NCBI RefSeq assembly: GCF_004362055.1
Contig: NZ_SNXB01000009.1
Span: 101,698-165,697, forward strand
Length of the DNA stretch: 64,000 bases
Origin: Flavobacterium sp. 245
GTDB taxonomy: Bacteria > Bacteroidota > Bacteroidia > Flavobacteriales > Flavobacteriaceae
Direction of reading: 5' to 3'
The notes under the pieces are model-generated. The model was not told where the DNA came from. It was given only the letters and a program-made list of their open reading frames with translations, and did not search any database. Each line of letters starts with the position of its first letter. Within the stretch, counting starts at the first letter, position 1. The translations under genes and the position numbers were made by a program. Below, in pieces: positions 33,513 to 41,136 of the stretch.

Positions 33513-34206
33513 AAGATGAAGCTCTAACTTGTTCTACTTTTTTATCATCGATAATTAATCCGTCTTTCAGGACCACATTTCTCTTGCACATCGCGGCAAT
33601 GTCTGGTTCGTGTGTAACGATCAAAATAGTTTTACCTTCATCGTTAATTCCTTGAATAAGTTCCATTACTTCATAAGAAGTTTTAGTATCCAAAGCTCCT
33701 GTAGGCTCATCTGCAAGCAATACTTTTGGATTTGAGGCTAATGCTCTTGCGATTGCAACACGCTGTTTTTGACCTCCAGAAAGTTCATTTGGCAAATGGT
33801 GCGAATGCGAACCCAAACCAACTTTCTCTAAGTATTTCATTGCAATATCATAGCGTTCTTTTCTTTTTATTCCTTGATAATATAACGGCATTGCCACATT
33901 ATCAAGTGCACTTTTATAATTGATCAAATTAAAAGATTGAAAAACAAATCCTAAAAATTTGTTGCGATATTTTGAAGCTATCGTTTCGTTCAATTTTTTA
34001 ATTGGAGTTTTATCTAAAGTATAACTTCCTGAATCAGCCTCATCTAAAATTCCTAAAATATTTAGAAGCGTAGATTTTCCTGACCCCGAAGATCCCATGA
34101 TCGCTACAAGCTCACCTTCTTCAATATTAAAATTTATCCCTTTTAACACATGCAGTTCTGAACTTCCCATTTTATAGGATTTATGCAAATCTTTTATTTC
34201 AATCAT
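33505..34206 (-). CDS. ABC transporter ATP-binding protein, MacB/LolD family
   Basis: A 233-residue ATPase that powers the two permeases. Walker A is GSSGSGKST (38-46), the signature is LSGGQKQR, Walker B is VLLADEPTGALD, and the H-loop histidine is in ILIVTHEPDIA. Unlike E. coli MacB, it is a separate chain rather than fused to the permease. It is the first gene of the leftward operon that runs to tsaB. The spacer to the divergent DUF4403 gene is 177 bp; I found no exact -7 box for this gene there. Confidence 0.95.
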   Translation of the reverse strand: MIEIKDLHKSYKMGSSELHVLKGINFNIEEGELVAIMGSSGSGKSTLLNILGILDEADSGSYTLDKTPIKKLNETIASKYRNKFLGFVFQSFNLINYKSALDNVAMPLYYQGIKRKERYDIAMKYLEKVGLGSHSHHLPNELSGGQKQRVAIARALASNPKVLLADEPTGALDTKTSYEVMELIQGINDEGKTILIVTHEPDIAAMCKRNVVLKDGLIIDDKKVEQVRASSYV

Positions 34207-34351
34207 GGTATTGTTAATTTTTTAAACAATAATAATATTTTTTATAAGTAAATTATGATAACAAAACGTTAATAATTACATTTTAATATTTAAATAAGAC
34301 GGCGTACTTTTCTAATTGTTACACTTTTTTAAGATTATTTAATTGTTTTCT

Positions 34352-34359
34352 TAATTTTG
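34352..34359 (+). promoter_or_regulatory. Candidate -7 box of the DUF4403 gene
   Basis: TAATTTTG, perfect -7 match, 24 bp before the ATG at 34384. The rest of the 177-bp divergent spacer is A+T-rich without other recognisable sites. Confidence 0.4.
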
Positions 34360-34383
34360 TTATGACTTTAAAAAATTATACCA

Positions 34384-35790
34384 ATGAAGTTTACTTCAAT
34401 TTTCGCTCTATTTACGGCTGTTACATTACTTTACAGTTGTTCAACATCACAAAAACTAGAAACTTTAAAACCGGAGCCGGACGACGCCAGTCCGCTAGTT
34501 TATGATGCAAATCCGTCTTTTATTAATTTACCGATAACTGTAAAACTGCCTGATATTGAAAATCAGACAAACGCACTTTTAAATGGGCTTATTTATAAAG
34601 ACAATAATATTGAAGATGATGATATCGAAATGAAAATATGGAAACAGGCTCCAATAAAAATTCAGAATGATCCTGCATCGCCAGACAAAAAGATAAAAAC
34701 AGTTCTCCCTTTAAAGGCAACTATTAAATACCGAATTGGAACAAAAAAATTAGGCGTGGAGCTATATGATACGCGCGAATTTAATTTAAATGGCGTCATC
34801 ACTTTATCAAGCGATGTAGCTCTGACAAATTGGAAACTAAACACTAAAACTGAATTCAAATCATTAGATTGGAACGAAAGCCCAACTATGACGGTTTTTG
34901 GAAAAAATATGCCAATTACGTATTTGATAAACCCTGCAATTTCTATTTTTAAATCTAAAATCGAGAAAAAAATAGACGAGGCTATCGAAAAATCAATGGA
35001 TTTTAAGCCGAATGTTTTATCAGCATTAGAAAAAATCTGCACGCCGTTTCAAATGAGCGACACTTATGAAAGCTGGTTACGAATTGTTCCAATCGAAGTT
35101 TATTCGACAAATGCGAAACTAAAAAACGATTCCTTTTTGTTAGACATGGGAATGAAATGCAACATGGAAACAATTGTTGGCAAACAACCTGACTCGAAAT
35201 TCAATGCCAGTAAAATTGTTTTAAAACCTGTTACTAAAATTCCGAATCAAATTTCGGCCAATATTGCAGCAATTTCAACTTATACTGACGCCTCTAAAAT
35301 AATGACCAAAAATTTTGCTGATCAGGAATTTGGATCTGGAAGTAAAAAAGTAACCGTAAAAAATGTTACCATTTGGCACAAAGATGGAAAAATGGTAATT
35401 GCATTAGACGTATTAGGATCTATAAACGGAACTTTATACTTAAACGGATTTCCTCAATATAATCCGCAGACAAAAGAAATCTATTTTGACAAACTCGATT
35501 ATGTTTTAGACACCAAAAGCAAATTAATGAGAACCGCAAGCTGGCTAGGACAAGGTTATATTTTAAAAAAAATGGAAGCAAGTTGCCGCTATTCTATTCA
35601 GCCTAATTTAGAAGAAGGCAAAAAGAGTATGGCTTCTTATCTAAAAAACTATTCCCCAATGCCGGGAGTTTTTGTAAACGGAAAAATGGAAGACATTCAG
35701 TTTGATAAAATTCAGCTGACTAATCAGGCCATTATCGCTTTTATAAAAATAAATGGAACCGTGAATGTTTCTGTCGACGGATTAAAATAA
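34384..35790 (+). CDS. DUF4403 family lipoprotein
   Basis: A 468-residue lipoprotein (MKFTSIFALFTAVTLLYSC, Cys19) of the DUF4403 family. It starts with SFINLPITVKLPDIENQTNALL, typical of the family and reminiscent of lipid-binding tubular (SMP/BPI-like) folds, where long beta sheets carry hydrophobic ligands. Towards the end, KIQLTNQAIIAFIKINGTVNVSVDG is the conserved closing strand pair. No neighbours share its strand, and it ends in a bidirectional terminator. Family function is unproven. Lipid or outer-membrane transport is only a structural guess. Confidence 0.8.
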   Translation: MKFTSIFALFTAVTLLYSCSTSQKLETLKPEPDDASPLVYDANPSFINLPITVKLPDIENQTNALLNGLIYKDNNIEDDDIEMKIWKQAPIKIQNDPASPDKKIKTVLPLKATIKYRIGTKKLGVELYDTREFNLNGVITLSSDVALTNWKLNTKTEFKSLDWNESPTMTVFGKNMPITYLINPAISIFKSKIEKKIDEAIEKSMDFKPNVLSALEKICTPFQMSDTYESWLRIVPIEVYSTNAKLKNDSFLLDMGMKCNMETIVGKQPDSKFNASKIVLKPVTKIPNQISANIAAISTYTDASKIMTKNFADQEFGSGSKKVTVKNVTIWHKDGKMVIALDVLGSINGTLYLNGFPQYNPQTKEIYFDKLDYVLDTKSKLMRTASWLGQGYILKKMEASCRYSIQPNLEEGKKSMASYLKNYSPMPGVFVNGKMEDIQFDKIQLTNQAIIAFIKINGTVNVSVDGLK

Positions 35791-35794
35791 AAAA

Positions 35795-35823
35795 AAAGCA
35801 GTCTAAATTTAGACTGCTTTTTT
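35795..35823. terminator. Bidirectional terminator between DUF4403 and the oxidase island
   Basis: A perfect 26-bp palindrome (35795-35820) with A-runs on the left and T-runs on the right. It serves both converging transcripts. The stop codon of the small membrane gene on the minus strand lies inside it. Confidence 0.85.
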
Positions 35824-36078
35824 CTTTTTAGATTGGTACATCCTGTAAATCAGAACACCAATTATACCAACAAGCAAATACGGAATCACCATTAAATAAA
35901 CAATTCCGTCGTTTACCGCCTCAGCTTTTTTAACGTTTGAATCTCCCGCAAGGGCAGCACGGCACATTGCACATTGAGCATTTGCTGAAATTCCAATTAA
36001 GAAGAAGCAAATTCCAAAAAACAAAGTTTGAAATTTCAGTTTTAAACTTTGAATATTATTTTTTTTATTAATTAGCAT
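35809..36078 (-). CDS. Small membrane protein with a CxxC motif
   Basis: An 89-residue protein: cleavable-looking hydrophobic segment ending SANAQ (about 16-34), then QCAMCRAALAGDSNVKKAEA, then a single transmembrane helix (about 60-79) and a Lys-rich cytoplasmic tail. The Cys-Ala-Met-Cys pair directly after the signal would face the periplasm. The gene overlaps the DUF420 gene by 11 bp in the oxidase assembly island. That suggests a role in copper handling or thiol chemistry during oxidase assembly. This is inference; I know no characterised homologue. Confidence 0.65.
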   Translation of the reverse strand: MLINKKNNIQSLKLKFQTLFFGICFFLIGISANAQCAMCRAALAGDSNVKKAEAVNDGIVYLMVIPYLLVGIIGVLIYRMYQSKKKKAV

Positions 36079-36652
36079 AATACGGAGAAATCATTAAAAA
36101 TACTACAACCCCAGTTACAGCAACATATAACCAAATTGGAAACGTGATTTTAGCTATTTTTTTATGTCTATCAAATCGTTGTGCCAAAGCTCTAACATAA
36201 GAAATTAAAACAAGCGGAATAATTGCGATTGAAAGCAAAATATGAGTTATTAAAATAACAAAATAAACTAATCGTAATGAACCAACCTTAGCACTTTCTG
36301 TAGCATCAAGAATACCATCATGATTTAAATCTCCAAATTTCGTTGAATCTGCTGTCATGTGATAAGCAACATACATCACTAAAAAAGCAACAGACAAAAC
36401 AATAGCAAAGGTCATTAAGCGCTCGTGTAACAAACGTTTTCCGTTTTTAATAGCCATTACAGCTGCAACCAAAACAATTGCTGTTACGCCGTTTATTGTT
36501 GCATACACAGGAGGCAACATAGATAATGGTTCAACATTATATCCAAAATCTTTAAGTTTCACACCAAATAAAATTGCCACTACAACTGGTATTACAATTG
36601 AAACAGCGATAATAAATTTATTGTATTTTTTTTCTATCGAATTATCTTCCAT
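36068..36652 (-). CDS. DUF420 membrane protein of the cytochrome oxidase locus
   Basis: A 194-residue protein with five hydrophobic segments (about 13-33, 45-62, 76-96, 128-148 and 168-190). Conserved histidines sit in HERLMTFAIV, AYHMTADSTKF and LITHILLSI, the usual layout of DUF420 (YozB-like) proteins. The family is found with cytochrome c oxidase assembly genes and is predicted to bind metal or heme. It lies 1 bp after the SCO gene and overlaps the small CxxC gene. No reaction has been shown. Confidence 0.88.
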   Translation of the reverse strand: MEDNSIEKKYNKFIIAVSIVIPVVVAILFGVKLKDFGYNVEPLSMLPPVYATINGVTAIVLVAAVMAIKNGKRLLHERLMTFAIVLSVAFLVMYVAYHMTADSTKFGDLNHDGILDATESAKVGSLRLVYFVILITHILLSIAIIPLVLISYVRALAQRFDRHKKIAKITFPIWLYVAVTGVVVFLMISPYYAN

Positions 36653-36653
36653 T

Positions 36654-37343
36654 TTATTCTTCTAATAATACTTTAATATCTTCTTGAATTTCTCTAACAC
36701 CTTTTTTATCTAAGCCATCGTAGTATAAAATTGGATTTCCAAACTCATCTTTTCTGCAACGAATTTTACCATCTTTATCAATTAAAGCAAATAGACCTGA
36801 ATGTTCAAAACCTCCGTTCACTTTATCATTTTCTCCTGCATATAGATTGAAACCTTTGTTAGATAAATCCATAATCGTTGCCTTATCCCCAGTTAAAAAA
36901 TTCCAATTTGAAGATTTAACACCTAATAATTTTGCGTGATCTTTTAAAACCGCCGGCGTATCGTGACCAGGATCTATTGTAATTGAAACGATTCCGAAAT
37001 TAGGATTTCCAAAGAAAGTTTTCTCAATTTCCAGCATGCTTAAATTCATCTTTGGACAAATTGAAGGACAGGTTGTAAAGAAAAACTCCAAAACATAAAC
37101 TTTTCCTTTATATGTTTCATTTGATACTTTAGTACCTTCCTGATTCGTTAATTCAAATTTAGGAGCTGGACCAATAGTCAATAATTTCCCATCTTCTTTC
37201 GAATTTTTCAAACCAACGTTATCCAAACGATTTCCTTTTACAACTTCTCCGTTTTGAATTCTGTCGACAATTTTTGGCACTGCATAAATTCCGAAAATCA
37301 GAACGATAAACGAAATTCCGATATATGATTTATTTTTAAACAT
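36654..37343 (-). CDS. SCO1/SenC family copper chaperone
   Basis: A 229-residue membrane-anchored thioredoxin-fold protein that delivers copper to the CuA centre of cytochrome oxidase. The N-terminal helix is at 8-23. The copper ligands Cys92 and Cys96 lie in FTTCPSICPKM, and the third ligand is the histidine in GGFEHSGLFALID. ITIDPGHDTPAVL is another family block. It is 11 bp after the SCO-like gene that lacks cysteines, and is in operon with DUF420. Confidence 0.94.
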   Translation of the reverse strand: MFKNKSYIGISFIVLIFGIYAVPKIVDRIQNGEVVKGNRLDNVGLKNSKEDGKLLTIGPAPKFELTNQEGTKVSNETYKGKVYVLEFFFTTCPSICPKMNLSMLEIEKTFFGNPNFGIVSITIDPGHDTPAVLKDHAKLLGVKSSNWNFLTGDKATIMDLSNKGFNLYAGENDKVNGGFEHSGLFALIDKDGKIRCRKDEFGNPILYYDGLDKKGVREIQEDIKVLLEE

Positions 37344-37354
37344 GTAGGTAAAAA

Positions 37355-37996
37355 TTAAAGTTCTTTAGTGGCATTGTGATTCTTTTTAAGAGCCGCACGA
37401 TATTCGTATAAAATGATTTTAAAATCATCAAGCATTTCGTTGCTCAACTCTGAAGGATGAAAAGTATTATATCCTTCTTTATAATCATCTTTATTTTTTC
37501 GACCTCGAAGATTTCTTTCTTTATCAACAATATAAACATTTGATGTTCCAAGATTATCGTCGAGCTTGCCTTTTAAATGAAGCTGATTATAAAACGTTTT
37601 GATTTCTTCTGGAGAAGCAAAAACAAAATGCCAGCCTGAAACATCAGTAAAAGCACCTAAAGATTTAACAAGTTTTTTAGCGCTTTCTTCTGTCCCTAAC
37701 GGACAAATAACTACAAACTGCAAATCTTTAAAACCATTATAACGCTGATAGATCTTTTCATTCAGATTAAAAAAATTACCTCTGTTTTTTACAATTTCAG
37801 CACCAGAAAAACCAAGTATTGTGATTTTTTTATTCAAAGTTACTTTCTCACCTTTTAAAGATTTCCAGTTACCAAGGTCAGCGATTTTTGGTGTTATGGT
37901 AGGAAGTTTAGTAAAGCTGTTTACTCCAGATGCAAAAAACAAATAAGCTACGATAGGCAGAACAAAAAGTACAAAGAGAACTATATTTTTTTTCAT
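37355..37996 (-). CDS. SCO-like thioredoxin-fold membrane protein without the active-site cysteines
   Basis: A 213-residue protein with an N-terminal helix (about 5-23) and a thioredoxin-like arrangement: KITILGFSGAEI at the strand where SCO has CxxxC, DLQFVVICPLGTEESAKKL, GWHFVFASPEEIKTFYNQL, and VYIVDKERNLRGRKNKDDY. The last block closely follows the SCO C-terminal half, where ID-DGKIRCRKDE occupies the same place in the neighbour. No CxxxC is present; the only cysteine is in VICP. It precedes the true SCO by 11 bp. A structural or regulatory partner in oxidase assembly is possible. Confidence 0.7.
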   Translation of the reverse strand: MKKNIVLFVLFVLPIVAYLFFASGVNSFTKLPTITPKIADLGNWKSLKGEKVTLNKKITILGFSGAEIVKNRGNFFNLNEKIYQRYNGFKDLQFVVICPLGTEESAKKLVKSLGAFTDVSGWHFVFASPEEIKTFYNQLHLKGKLDDNLGTSNVYIVDKERNLRGRKNKDDYKEGYNTFHPSELSNEMLDDFKIILYEYRAALKKNHNATKEL

Positions 37997-38023
37997 TGTT
38001 TATGCGGACAAATATTGAGGTAC

Positions 38024-38031
38024 AAAAATAA
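38024..38031 (-). promoter_or_regulatory. Candidate -7 box of the SCO-like gene
   Basis: TATTTTTG on the minus strand, perfect -7 match, directly joined to the T-run of the terminator at 38031-38056 and 27 bp before the ATG at 37996. Confidence 0.4.
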
Positions 38032-38056
38032 AAAAAGCTCCGCAAATCGGAGCTTC
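38031..38056 (-). terminator. Terminator after cytochrome oxidase subunit IV
   Basis: Arms AAGCTCCG (38036-38043) and CGGAGCTT (38049-38056) with a 5-nt loop. Read leftward a run of Ts follows. It splits the subunit genes from the assembly-factor genes. Confidence 0.85.
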
Positions 38057-38075
38057 TTTTCGAATTAATATCATG

Positions 38076-38432
38076 TTAAAAATTCCATTTAATAGTAGAA
38101 TCTTTAAAAACCCCATAAATATAATGTCCTTCTGTCAAAAGAATAAACAATAAATATAAAACTAGGAAAATAACTGGCGATACAACAGACCATCTAAGAC
38201 TGCTTTTTTCACCTTCCATGTGCATAAATGCCCATACTATATAATATGCTTTGAAAATTGTAAGGATATAGAAAATCCAGTTTAACAAATTCAAACCAAC
38301 AAAATGATTACCTTCTAAAACTGCAGGTTTGTAGATACCAAGAACAACCTCTACTGTAGTTACTACTGATAGTAATATAAAAACAAACCAGATTCTTTTT
38401 GTATTTGATACGTATTCGTGACCGTGTGCCAT
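38076..38432 (-). CDS. Cytochrome c oxidase subunit IV family protein
   Basis: A 118-residue inner-membrane protein with three hydrophobic helices (about 13-32, 47-67 and 82-104). FKAYYIVWAFMHMEGE is the CyoD/COX4-like signature. It is a small structural subunit of the heme-copper oxidase. It lies 19 bp after the subunit III gene on the same strand and is the last of the structural genes before the terminator. Confidence 0.9.
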   Translation of the reverse strand: MAHGHEYVSNTKRIWFVFILLSVVTTVEVVLGIYKPAVLEGNHFVGLNLLNWIFYILTIFKAYYIVWAFMHMEGEKSSLRWSVVSPVIFLVLYLLFILLTEGHYIYGVFKDSTIKWNF

Positions 38433-38451
38433 AATAATAAATCTTAAAAAA

Positions 38452-39444
38452 TTAAACTAAGTAGAAAACTGTAAATACAAATACCCAAACTAAATCTACA
38501 AAGTGCCAGTATAATCCAACTTTCTCTACCATTTCGTAGCTTCTTCTTTTCTCGTAAGTTCCCAATAATACATTAAAGAAAATAATGATATTAATGATAA
38601 CTCCAGAAAATACGTGGAATCCGTGGAATCCAGTGATGAAGAAGAAGAAATCAGCAAATAATTTGCTTCCGTATTCGTTTCTTGTAAGGTTTGCACCTTC
38701 TACTACATATTTTGCAGTTGCCAAACGAGTTTCAGCTTCTGCTCTAGTCAGAACTTTTTTACTCTTTTTTCCGTTATTTTCAATTATCTGTTCTGTTCTA
38801 ATCAACAATTCAGGATGTGCTTTAAAACCAGCCTGAACTTCAGCAACAGTATAAGTTGGTTGCGTTTCAGCATCTTCAACAAACCAAGTTGCATGGCTTC
38901 TTGTCAAAGCTTCTCTTTGTTCCGGTAATTTTACAGCAAACGCTTCAAGAGCTACTCTTTTACCATCTTTGTCAACAAACTGCAATAAACTTCCGCCTGC
39001 TGTTTCAACTGCACCATATTCTCCTTTAATGAAGTTTTTCCATTCCCAAGCTTGAGAACCAACGAAAATTAAACCTCCAATAATAGTCAAGAACATATAA
39101 ACAGCAACCTTTGTCTTCTTTAATTGATGACCTGCATCAACAGCTAACACCATTGTTACAGATGAAAAAATCAAAATAAAAGTCATTAAGGCTACATAAT
39201 ACATAGGAGCCGCAACACCATGTAAAAATGGAAAGTGTGTAAACACTTCATCAGCCAAAGGCCAAGTTTCAATAAATTTAAATCTAGAAAAACCATAAGC
39301 AGCAAGGAATCCAGAGAATGTTAAGGCATCTGATACGATAAAAAACCACATCATCATTTTACCATAGCTTGCTCCTAATGGCTGGATGTCGCCGCCTCCC
39401 CAAGTTTTTTCGTCGTTGTTTGCAGTAGTAACTGTCGCTTCCAT
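38452..39444 (-). CDS. Cytochrome c oxidase subunit III with a large hydrophilic insert
   Basis: A 330-residue subunit III. Helices are visible at about 30-52, 82-104, 113-133, 263-290 and 310-328. Family motifs are SDALTFSGFLAAYGF, SQAWEWKNF, FFFITGFHGFHVFSGV and YWHFVDLVWVFVF. Between helices at 133 and 263 there is about 120 hydrophilic residues (GEYGAVETAGG to TRNEYGSKLF), far longer than the short loop normally there. The insert is Lys/Glu-rich with no evident motif. It precedes subunit IV and follows a second, shorter subunit III gene. Confidence 0.92.
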   Translation of the reverse strand: MEATVTTANNDEKTWGGGDIQPLGASYGKMMMWFFIVSDALTFSGFLAAYGFSRFKFIETWPLADEVFTHFPFLHGVAAPMYYVALMTFILIFSSVTMVLAVDAGHQLKKTKVAVYMFLTIIGGLIFVGSQAWEWKNFIKGEYGAVETAGGSLLQFVDKDGKRVALEAFAVKLPEQREALTRSHATWFVEDAETQPTYTVAEVQAGFKAHPELLIRTEQIIENNGKKSKKVLTRAEAETRLATAKYVVEGANLTRNEYGSKLFADFFFFITGFHGFHVFSGVIINIIIFFNVLLGTYEKRRSYEMVEKVGLYWHFVDLVWVFVFTVFYLV

Positions 39445-39486
39445 AAAAGATATTCGTTAAAAAGTTCCCAAATTTACGTTTTTTTC

Positions 39487-40074
39487 TTATTTAAAGAAAT
39501 ATAAAAATAAAAATAATAAAACCCATAATAAGTCTAGAAAGTGCCAATACATTGCACCTAGTTCTATACCAAGAGTTTGAGTTGAATTGTATTTTTGTTT
39601 AAAATGATTATAAATTACAATTAAAAGCGAAATTAACCCGCCAAGTAAGTGCAATAGGTGTACAAAAGTAATTACATAAAGAAAAGTTGCCGTAATCGAA
39701 CTACCTTGACCAGTCATATAATAACCGCTTTCCATAATCTGCCCAAATCCTACAAGCTGTAAAACCACAAACAAAATACCCAAAGCCAATGTCCCTAACA
39801 ATAAAGCTGTAGTTAAGCTTCTGTTGTCTTTCTGGATTGCTTTTTTTGCCAGATAAAAAGTGATACTACAGCCAATAATCACCGCTGTACTATAATAAAA
39901 TGCCGTTGGCAATTCAAAACTCTTCAACCAATCGGCTCTTGATTTACTAACTACAAATGCACTTGTAAGTCCAGCAAACATCATGGTCATACTCACCATG
40001 GCGAATAACAAAATCAGCTTTGCCGACTTTGATTTACTCTCTTGTTCTTCACTTGCTTTAATTGTCATTTCCAT
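39487..40074 (-). CDS. Heme-copper oxidase subunit III-like protein
   Basis: A 195-residue protein of five transmembrane helices (about 22-42, 59-76, 88-108, 130-152 and 172-193). It ends MYWHFLDLLWVLLFLFLYF, the subunit III closing motif, with FVHLLHLLGGLISLLI before it. It is related to, but shorter than, the insert-bearing subunit III next to it (42 bp away). It begins 2 bp after cyoE. Two different subunit III proteins in one operon are known in Bacteroidota oxidases. Confidence 0.9.
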   Translation of the reverse strand: MEMTIKASEEQESKSKSAKLILLFAMVSMTMMFAGLTSAFVVSKSRADWLKSFELPTAFYYSTAVIIGCSITFYLAKKAIQKDNRSLTTALLLGTLALGILFVVLQLVGFGQIMESGYYMTGQGSSITATFLYVITFVHLLHLLGGLISLLIVIYNHFKQKYNSTQTLGIELGAMYWHFLDLLWVLLFLFLYFFK

Positions 40075-40076
40075 AA

Positions 40077-40979
40077 CTATCTTAAAAATTTATCTACTAT
40101 AAATACAATCTGCAACAGTGAAATGTACGAAACACTCACCAGCATTAAGGTTCTTGCTGACTTTGCTGTTCTTAGCTGATATAATTTCACAGCATAAAAC
40201 AACATCCATAAACCCAATAAAAACACTAAAACTGCAGCAATAGGCGAAATAAACAATTGTCCTGTATAACCCAAAACCGGAAGCAATGAAGCTATAATCA
40301 ACCAAATTGTGTATAAAATAACCTGCAAAGCAGTTCCTTTGTCTTTTTTTCCCGTTGGAAGCATAAAGATTCCCGCTTTTTCATAATCTTCATACAAAAA
40401 CCAACCAATTGCCCAAAAATGAGGAAATTGCCAGAAAAACTGAATCAAAAACAATGTTCCTGCTTCAATTCCGAATTCACCAGTTGCCGCAACCCATCCT
40501 AACATAAACGGTATAGCCCCGGGAAATGCACCAACAAAAACAGACAATGAAGTTACTGTTTTTAAAGGCGTATAGATACTTGTGTATAAAAATATCGAGA
40601 TTGCAGCAAACATTGCTGACTTAGCATTAATAGTGTAAAGCAAACTGATTCCAATGATGGTCAGCAAACTCGCTACAAACAAAGCCATTTTTGGAGACAT
40701 ACGCCCTGAAGGAACTGGACGATTTTTCGTTCGATCCATTAAGGCATCAATGTCTTTTTCAATTACCTGATTAAATGCATTTGAAGCTCCAACCATACAG
40801 TAACCGCCAATTGACAAAACAAGCAAAACACTCCATTTAAAAGGGTGTTCGTTATTTACGCCTAATAAATATCCGGCAATCGAAGAAAACAAAACACTGA
40901 TAGCCAAACCAGCCTTTGTAATCTCTTTGAAATCCAGAAATATTGATTTTAGTGAAATTGTATTTTTAGTAGCGTTCAA
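40077..40979 (-). CDS. cyoE: Protoheme IX farnesyltransferase (heme O synthase)
   Basis: Attaches farnesyl to heme B to make heme O for the oxidase. UbiA-type protein with nine helices; NQVIEKDIDALMDRTKNRPV carries the magnesium-diphosphate aspartates (DxxxDxxMxRT). ATG is absent from the early frame. I chose the TTG at 40979 (MNATKNTISLKS, 300 residues), because a perfect -7 box at 41014-41021 sits inside the 15-residue extension upstream, which therefore cannot be translated from that promoter. Also called ctaB. Confidence 0.92.
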   Translation of the reverse strand: MNATKNTISLKSIFLDFKEITKAGLAISVLFSSIAGYLLGVNNEHPFKWSVLLVLSIGGYCMVGASNAFNQVIEKDIDALMDRTKNRPVPSGRMSPKMALFVASLLTIIGISLLYTINAKSAMFAAISIFLYTSIYTPLKTVTSLSVFVGAFPGAIPFMLGWVAATGEFGIEAGTLFLIQFFWQFPHFWAIGWFLYEDYEKAGIFMLPTGKKDKGTALQVILYTIWLIIASLLPVLGYTGQLFISPIAAVLVFLLGLWMLFYAVKLYQLRTAKSARTLMLVSVSYISLLQIVFIVDKFLR

Positions 40980-41013
40980 ACCTCTATTGTTTGTATATTT
41001 TTTTTGAGTGCTG

Positions 41014-41021
41014 CAAATGTA
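41014..41021 (-). promoter_or_regulatory. Candidate -7 box of the cyoE-oxidase operon
   Basis: TACATTTG on the minus strand, perfect -7 match, 34 bp before the TTG start at 40979. It helps to set the cyoE start. Confidence 0.45.
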
Positions 41022-41136
41022 CAAATTAGATTGTAGAATAAAGAACTATAAAATTAGATTTTTTTCAATAAAACCTTTACAAAATAAGGTCTTGCAAATC
41101 TTTAACACAATTATTTCGAAAAATCTTATAAAAATT

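Noticed and set aside
41073..41090. Small hairpin downstream of remB
   Set aside because: Only about five base pairs and a poor T-run; too weak to call as a terminator.
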